Below are positions 59,565 through 64,000 of a DNA stretch of 64,000 nt, piece after piece; positions within the stretch are counted from its first letter, which is position 1, and each line of letters starts with the position of its first letter. Location of the stretch: assembly GCA_965221655.1 (NCBI GenBank), contig OZ244906.1, forward strand, positions 1 through 64,000. Reading direction: 5' to 3'. A model generated the notes under the pieces. That model was not told the DNA's origin. It was given only the letters and a program-made list of their open reading frames with translations, and did no database searches. Position numbers and translations under genes: made by a program. This DNA comes from Bin107 sp965221655. Its GTDB lineage: Bacteria; UBA8248.

Positions 59565-59995
59565 AGACCCAATTCATTGCATCAATATGGTTATGCGGAT
59601 AACCGACGCACAATGACGCCGGGAGGAAAACCATCTGGAAAATACAGGATAACCCCGCACGCCTCGATAACAAACATATGCGAAACAGGGGAGCGCCTCG
59701 AAGCGAACTCCTGTGACGAGGACGACGAGCCGCCCACCGGGAGCAGTTTCCCGGATTGCCTGGCGTATGCCCTCGGCGCTGAAATCGCCGCCCAATACCC
59801 GGAAGCCCAAGTGTCGACAAGGCCAGGCACTCCATCCGAACCTGTACGAATATCGTAGGATCCGTTCGAATCCGCACCTTCATACGAAGCTGGGGCGTGT
59901 ACTCCCCGCCAACCTAGCAGATGCAAGGGGCAGACACAACGACCCGCACGAGCTCCCATGAGGCCGGGGCAATGATTGCCCCGGAAGCTCTCGCC
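59565..59995. other. Region between DUF2236 gene and repeat copy B
   Basis: About 430 bp with no complete gene. A minus-strand frame at 59574-59810 gives VLGGDFSAEGIRQAIRETAP with GGRLVVLVTGVRFEALPCF, which has protein-like composition but matches no family I recognise; it may be a decayed gene. The region lies at the boundary of the lower-G+C cassette and probably contains its insertion junction and promoter. Confidence 0.4.
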
Positions 59996-60154
59996 CCCCT
60001 GGATGCAGGGACCTAAGACGATAGATGCGTGGTGGTTCTCGAACAAGTCGCGCAGCAGGGATTCTGAGAACGCGCGCCCTGACCGAAACTCCCGGACGGC
60101 GCAGCGGGTTGCGTCCAGCCGGGTTTCTTCGCGGCAGGACGCCTGCGGCGGCAC
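59996..60154 (-). pseudogene. N-terminal remnant of the 194-aa hypothetical gene
   Basis: Minus-strand reading MPPQASCREETRLDATRCAV and on to FENHHASIVLGPCIQGG. 41 of the first 53 residues are identical to the intact gene at 54555-55139, and similarity stops abruptly after GPCIQG. The open frame continues for about 130 further codons of unrelated sequence, so it is a truncated copy and not a functional paralogue. Confidence 0.75.
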
Positions 60155-60250
60155 GCGAGCCCCGCGTTGCGGGCTAACGAGGCGTTTCCACCAGGGTATA
60201 GCGTATGCGCAGCACGAGCGTCTTGTCGAAAGGCGGGAGGGGTGCTGCCT
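59996..60250. repeat. Direct repeat copy B (about 250 bp) bounding the P450 cassette
   Basis: Partner of copy A (54981-55232). Begins CCCCTGGATGCAGGG and runs into the intact C-terminus of the small TonB gene. The copies differ at many positions, so the duplication is not recent. To the left of 59996 the sequence no longer resembles copy A's flank. Confidence 0.85.
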
Positions 60251-60578
60251 TGCGCACCGCTTCGAGTGCGGCCTTATCCAGCAAGGCGTTGCCCGAGGTG
60301 TGCTTGATGCGCAGCTCGTGCACCTGCCCGTTCGGCAACACCCCGAAGCTCACCGTCGAGACGCCCTCCGCCCCCGCTCTGCGTGCGACCTCGGGGTAGA
60401 GGTGGTGGCGTTTGACGCGCTCGACGATGGCGGCGACGCGCGCGTCCGCCCCCCCGCGCCGCTTCGTGAAGGTGAAGGAGGGGGCCTCCACCCGCGGGGG
60501 CGGCGCGCCTGCGTCTTGCGCCCGTGCGGACGCGGCCAGGAGCAAGACCCCCGCCAAAATGCTCGCGAGGCGCTTCAC
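60174..60578 (-). CDS. Small TonB C-terminal-domain protein
   Basis: 134 residues from the GTG at 60578, which overlaps the ATPase stop (GTGA). GGGGGAA lies nine bases upstream. Signal-like start VKRLASILAGVLLLAASARA, then the TonB C-terminal pattern RVKRHHLYPEVARRAGAEGV, then STVSFGVLPNGQVHELRIKH, DKAALEAVRKAAPLPPF. It lacks the long Pro-rich spacer of normal TonB. If the N-terminal segment is not cleaved, it could anchor a very short TonB; if cleaved, the protein is a free periplasmic domain. The last gene of the B12-type operon, so it likely serves that receptor. Confidence 0.83.
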   Translation of the reverse strand: MKRLASILAGVLLLAASARAQDAGAPPPRVEAPSFTFTKRRGGADARVAAIVERVKRHHLYPEVARRAGAEGVSTVSFGVLPNGQVHELRIKHTSGNALLDKAALEAVRKAAPLPPFDKTLVLRIRYTLVETPR

Positions 60579-61381
60579 GGCGTGCGTTCCCCCCGTGTTC
60601 GTTCTGCGGCCTCGCGTGCGTGCACGACGAAGTGGCGCTCCCCGCCCGCCTGGAGAATGCGCGCTTGCACGCCGAAGGCCCGTTCGATGCGCTCGGGCGT
60701 GAGCACGCTCCGGGTGTCCGCGTGGATGAGGGTCTGCCCCTCGTGGAGCAGTGCGAGGTCGTCGCAGTAGCGGTGCGCGAGGTTCAGGTCGTGCACCGAT
60801 ACCACCACCGTGCGGCCCGCGCGCGCCTGTGTGCGCAGAATGTCGAGAATATCGAGACAATGCTTGACGTCGAGGTTCGCAAAGGGTTCGTCCAGCAGCA
60901 GGACGGGTGTGTGCGCGGCCAGCGTTCTGGCGATCAGCACGCGCTGCAATTCCCCGCCCGAGAGTTCGTTGACGGCGCGGTGCGCGAGGTGTTGCGCGTC
61001 CACGTCGCGCAGGGCCTCTTCGGCCGCGGCGTGGTCGTCCCCGCCCTCGCGCGCGAGTCTGCCCAGGTGGGGGTGTCTGCCCATGAGCACCGTCTCGTCG
61101 ACGCGAAACGCAAAGCCCGTCTCTTGTTTCTGGGCGAGGTAGCCCACGCGCCGGGCCGCCTCCTTGCGGGAGAAAGAGGCAATGGGTCGTTCGTCGAGCG
61201 TGATCGTGCCCGTGCGTATCGGCACGATGCCCGCGAGCGCGCGCAACAGCGTCGTCTTGCCAGCGCCGTTTGCGCCGATGACGCCCGTGAGCACACCCGG
61301 ACGAAATGCGAGCGACACGCCCCTGAGCACGTCACGCCCGCCGAGTTCCACGCGCAGATTTTCGGCTTCGAGTTGCATCAA
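60575..61381 (-). CDS. btuD: Vitamin B12/iron-complex ABC transporter ATPase (BtuD/HmuV type)
   Basis: 268 residues. Walker A is GANGAGKTTLLRALAG. The signature is LSGGELQRVLIARTLA. Walker B is VLLLDEPFANLDVKH. ATGA overlap with the permease upstream, GTGA overlap with the TonB-domain gene downstream. Family also includes heme and siderophore ATPases; the receptor's BtuB-like sequence favours cobalamin. Confidence 0.9.
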   Translation of the reverse strand: MMQLEAENLRVELGGRDVLRGVSLAFRPGVLTGVIGANGAGKTTLLRALAGIVPIRTGTITLDERPIASFSRKEAARRVGYLAQKQETGFAFRVDETVLMGRHPHLGRLAREGGDDHAAAEEALRDVDAQHLAHRAVNELSGGELQRVLIARTLAAHTPVLLLDEPFANLDVKHCLDILDILRTQARAGRTVVVSVHDLNLAHRYCDDLALLHEGQTLIHADTRSVLTPERIERAFGVQARILQAGGERHFVVHAREAAERTRGERTP

Positions 61382-62406
61382 AACGTCTCCGCGCGGGCGC
61401 GATTGCGCACGATCAGGTAGAGGAAGAACGTCCCGCCCACGCTAGAGGAGAGCACGCCCAGGCGTATTTCCTCGACCGGGGAAATCGTCCGCGCTGCGAG
61501 GTCCATCGCCATCACGAAGGCCGCGCCGGAAACCATGCAAAGCGGCAGGAGGCGGCGGTGGTCCGGCCCGGCCAGCATCCGCACCACGTGGGGGACGAGC
61601 AGACCCACGAAGCCGATGACGCCCGAGACCGCAACCGCCGCTCCCGCCGCTCCCGCCGCGACGATGAGGCACCACGCCTTGGTGCGCGCGGTGTCCACGC
61701 CCAGGGCCATGGCGGATTCCTCGCCCGCCGTCATGAGGTTGAGCTCGCGCCCGAAGAAAAGCGCCGCACACGCCGAGGCCGCGAAGAACGGCGCGACGAG
61801 CGCAACGTGTTCCCACGTGCGGTTCGTCAGTCCCCCCATGAGCCAGAACAGGATCTGCCGGGCGAGTTCAAAATCGCCCACGCTGTGGCTGAGCACGAGC
61901 GTGGTGAGCGCACCCGTAACGGAGTTCATCGCCATCCCGCAGAGAATGAGCGTCCCCAGAGGCGTGTGTCCCTTGTGGGTGGCGACGAGGGCGACGATCA
62001 GCACGGTGAGCAGCGCGCCGCCGAAGGCGCTCAGGGGCACGAGCCATATCGAGGCCGCCCCCCAGCCCAGGGCGATGGCGCTCGTCGCCCCCAGTGCGCC
62101 GCCCGTGCTCACGCCGATGACGACGGGGCTCGCCAGCGGGTTGCGAAACAGACCCTGGAGCATCACCCCCGAGAGTGCGAGCGAAGCGCCCGCGAAAGCG
62201 CCCGTCAACACCCGCGGTATGCGGATGTGCCAGACGATGGTGCGCTCCTGGGGGGTGAGTCCCTCGGGCGAGAGGAGGCCCGCCTCGGCGAGCACGATTT
62301 CGAGAATTTTGCTCCACGAGATGTCGGCGGCGCCCGCCCCCACGCCCAGAATCGCAACGATGCCCGTGCCCGCCAGGGTGCAGACGGGCAGGGCGCAGCG
62401 CCTCAT
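61378..62406 (-). CDS. btuC: Vitamin B12/iron-complex ABC transporter permease (BtuC/FecCD type)
   Basis: 342 residues from the ATG at 62406, ATGA overlap with the binding-protein gene. The open frame continues upstream but there overlaps that gene. RIPRVLTGAFAGASLALSGV, MLQGLFRNPLASPVVIGVST, GGALGATSA, VSGVIGFVGLLVPHVVRMLA and ISPVEEIRLGVLSSSVGGTF are the FecCD/BtuC blocks; about ten membrane segments. Forms the channel for the import complex. Confidence 0.92.
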   Translation of the reverse strand: MRRCALPVCTLAGTGIVAILGVGAGAADISWSKILEIVLAEAGLLSPEGLTPQERTIVWHIRIPRVLTGAFAGASLALSGVMLQGLFRNPLASPVVIGVSTGGALGATSAIALGWGAASIWLVPLSAFGGALLTVLIVALVATHKGHTPLGTLILCGMAMNSVTGALTTLVLSHSVGDFELARQILFWLMGGLTNRTWEHVALVAPFFAASACAALFFGRELNLMTAGEESAMALGVDTARTKAWCLIVAAGAAGAAVAVSGVIGFVGLLVPHVVRMLAGPDHRRLLPLCMVSGAAFVMAMDLAARTISPVEEIRLGVLSSSVGGTFFLYLIVRNRARAETF

Positions 62407-63239
62407 CGGTAGAGTTCCCGCACCAGATCCTCGAGCCCGTCCACGAGGTAGTGCGACACGCTCGAGAAGCGGGGCAGCGGAATTTCGACAATTTTTTTCT
62501 CCCGCAGGGGGGAGTAGGCCGCACTCGCGCGCACAAGCGCCTGCATGCTCTCGCCCGAGAGGGTGTTCACGCCTATGAGAAGAGCGTCGGGGTTCCAGGC
62601 GATCGCCTGTTCCGCCGATATCCTGCGCGCTCCGCGCACCCCCCGCGCGGCGGCCACGTTCACGCCTCCCGCCAGACGGATCATGGCGTCGAGCGAGGTG
62701 TCCGCTCCCGCCGTCCAGCCGCCTTTCATGAGAGGGAGCACGCGCGGCGGCCTCGCCCCCGGGGGGATGCGCGCGCGGATGGCGCGCATCCTCGCGCGCG
62801 CGCGCGCCACGAGGCGGCGGGCTTTTTCCCGCTCTCCGATGAGGCGGCCCATCTTCTCGACGTTCGCCAGTGCGTCCTCCACGCCCGCAAACGCGGAGAA
62901 GCGCGCGACGCGCACCCCTGCGGCGCGCAGGTGTTTTACGAACGCGGCGCTCGAATAAGAGGCGACGAACACCAAATCCGGCGCGAGTGCGATGACGCCC
63001 TCGGGCACGCTGCCGAGCAGCGGAATGCCCCGCACCTGTTCCGCGACGTTTGAGTAGGCGGGGTCGCCCGCCAGCTTGTGGAGACCCGCGATTCTGCTCC
63101 GCGGGGCGAGGGCCACGAGCGTCTCTGCCGCGGCGAGCGTCATGGCGACGATGCGGCGGGGGGGCGCGGCTCCTGCGGGTGTGAAGGCGGCACACACCCA
63201 CAGGAGAGCCGCAAGCAGGAAAACTCTGCGCCTGGGCAT
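62403..63239 (-). CDS. btuF: Periplasmic vitamin B12/iron-complex-binding protein (BtuF/HmuT type)
   Basis: 278 residues from the ATG at 63239 with GAGGGG seven bases upstream. Signal peptide FLLAALLWVCAAFTPAGA, then PPRRIVAMTLAAAETLVALA, LLGSVPEGVIALAPDLVFVA, ADTSLDAMIRLAGGVNVAAA, and SAEQAIAWNPDALLIGVN. These are class III binding-protein blocks with the long central helix. Ends in an ATGA overlap with the permease. Confidence 0.88.
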   Translation of the reverse strand: MPRRRVFLLAALLWVCAAFTPAGAAPPRRIVAMTLAAAETLVALAPRSRIAGLHKLAGDPAYSNVAEQVRGIPLLGSVPEGVIALAPDLVFVASYSSAAFVKHLRAAGVRVARFSAFAGVEDALANVEKMGRLIGEREKARRLVARARARMRAIRARIPPGARPPRVLPLMKGGWTAGADTSLDAMIRLAGGVNVAAARGVRGARRISAEQAIAWNPDALLIGVNTLSGESMQALVRASAAYSPLREKKIVEIPLPRFSSVSHYLVDGLEDLVRELYR

Positions 63240-63270
63240 TCCGCGCCCCTCACAAAAAGCGCCCGTGCGT

Positions 63271-64000
63271 TCAGAAGACGATCCGCAGACCCGCGAACCA
63301 CTGCACGCCGGGCGCGCTGTAGCCGAACACGCTCTCGTAGTCCTCATCGAGCGCGTTGTTCACCTTGAGTTCTATCGTCATATCCCGAAAGAGGGATTGG
63401 TTCGTCCTATCGAGCATCGAAACGTGGTTCTGGACGACTTCGAGCGAAAGAGCCAGGTCCACCCGGGTGTAGGCGGAGTTCTCCACCCGGGGGTAGGGCC
63501 ACGAGGCGGAGTCGTCGATGTCCCATTGCTTGCCCACCGTCTGCACCCGCAGGGCGGCGCGCAGGCGGCCGGGGTGGTAGACGAGCGAGCCGCTCCACGA
63601 ATGCGTGGGCCGCCTGAGGAGGTCCTCGCCTTTCACGTAATTCGGCGCACCGCTTACGCCGCCCTCGTCCAGTGTCTCGGTGTCCATGGCGTTGAGGCGC
63701 GCGTGGATGGTGAAGTCGTGGAAATCGATGAGCGAAAGGGCGAGCTCCGCACCCCGTATGCGCGCCTTGCGGATGTTCGCGTAGTTCGTGCCGTTGGCGA
63801 ACTCCACGGCCGAATAGGCTATCAGATCGTCGACGTGGTTCTCGTAATACGTGCCGCTCAGCTTCACCTTTTTGCCAAAAAACTGGTCGAAGCCCGCCTC
63901 CCAACTCTTTTGCTTCTCGCTCTTGAGGTTCGGGTTGCCGGGGCCGTAGACGTCGAGCAGCTCACTGAACGAAGGGCGCTTGATTCCCTCGCCCACCGCA
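63271..64000 (-). CDS. btuB: TonB-dependent receptor, BtuB-like, N-terminal part outside window
   Basis: C-terminal about 243 residues; the frame is open at the window edge, and an internal Met at 63996 is not a start. KRPSFSELLDVYGPGNPNLK and SEKQKSWEAGFDQFFGKKVK, then NHVDDLIAYSAVEFANGTNY, ANIRKARIRGAELALS, and NALDEDYESVFGYSAPGVQW, ending in AGLRIVF with terminal Phe. These strand motifs closely follow BtuB. Outer-membrane cobalamin receptor is the best call; another corrinoid or metal chelate is possible. Any cobalamin riboswitch would lie beyond the window. Confidence 0.88.
   Translation of the reverse strand, partial: AVGEGIKRPSFSELLDVYGPGNPNLKSEKQKSWEAGFDQFFGKKVKLSGTYYENHVDDLIAYSAVEFANGTNYANIRKARIRGAELALSLIDFHDFTIHARLNAMDTETLDEGGVSGAPNYVKGEDLLRRPTHSWSGSLVYHPGRLRAALRVQTVGKQWDIDDSASWPYPRVENSAYTRVDLALSLEVVQNHVSMLDRTNQSLFRDMTIELKVNNALDEDYESVFGYSAPGVQWFAGLRIVF

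Noticed and set aside
63994..63996. ATG at 63996 as the true start of the TonB-dependent receptor
   Set aside because: It lies inside the barrel-domain pattern; the plug domain and signal peptide must be beyond the window edge.

Overview
The window is 64 kb of high-G+C bacterial chromosome from a Gram-negative organism. It carries TonB-dependent transport, an autotransporter with an outer-membrane barrel, and lipoproteins. The lineage cannot be fixed from the sequence. The many luciferase-like monooxygenases, UbiD decarboxylases, molybdenum hydroxylase subunits and TAXI-TRAP genes, plus one selenoprotein, suit an environmental, uncultured-type chemoheterotroph; a Tectomicrobia/Rokubacteria/delta-proteobacteria-like lineage is only a guess.

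Layout. 1-7.7 kb: gamma-glutamyltransferase (cut by the window start), then a complete peptide/glutathione-type ABC importer (SBP, two permeases, two ATPases). 7.7-8.3 kb, minus strand: a cluster of three very small genes, two of them overlapping. 8.8-17.5 kb: a luciferase-like oxidoreductase, pterin-4a-carbinolamine dehydratase, glycosyltransferase, GDSL autotransporter esterase, chorismate mutase, RmuC and small hypothetical genes, with two tandem-repeat patches near 11.6-11.9 kb. 17.5-22.5 kb: a low-G+C RlmJ-like gene, a crotonase, a TSUP permease, a DUF362 protein, tRNA-Ala(GGC) and a low-G+C lipoprotein.

22.5-49.7 kb is a long catabolic region, mostly on the plus strand. It holds three luciferase-like oxidoreductases, an M24 and an M20 hydrolase, a TAXI-TRAP transporter, a cyclase-family hydrolase, two UbiD decarboxylases, a LysR regulator, a two-subunit CoA-transferase, a cysteine-synthase-like enzyme, a full Liv-type ABC importer, an AhpD-like selenoprotein, a three-subunit molybdenum hydroxylase and a fumarate-reductase-type flavoprotein. 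Together these suggest uptake, hydroxylation, ring hydrolysis, decarboxylation and CoA activation of (hetero)aromatic or cyclic acids; the substrate is unknown.

49.8-55.2 kb: a conserved hypothetical, a gamma-CMD protein, a YbaN-like membrane protein, an M28 peptidase variant, a quinone oxidoreductase and a hypothetical. 55.3-59.6 kb, minus strand: a lower-G+C cassette (P450, ankyrin-acyltransferase fusion, DUF2236 oxygenase) bounded by imperfect direct repeats of about 250 bp that carry reciprocal gene fragments. 60.2-64 kb, minus strand: a tightly overlapping vitamin B12-type uptake operon (BtuB-like receptor, BtuF, BtuC, BtuD, small TonB-domain protein).

The most notable item is at 43424-44221. 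Read through an in-frame TGA as selenocysteine, it gives one 265-residue tandem AhpD/CMD protein with a C-x-x-U active site. A bacterial SECIS-type hairpin with a GGU apical loop lies directly downstream of the TGA.
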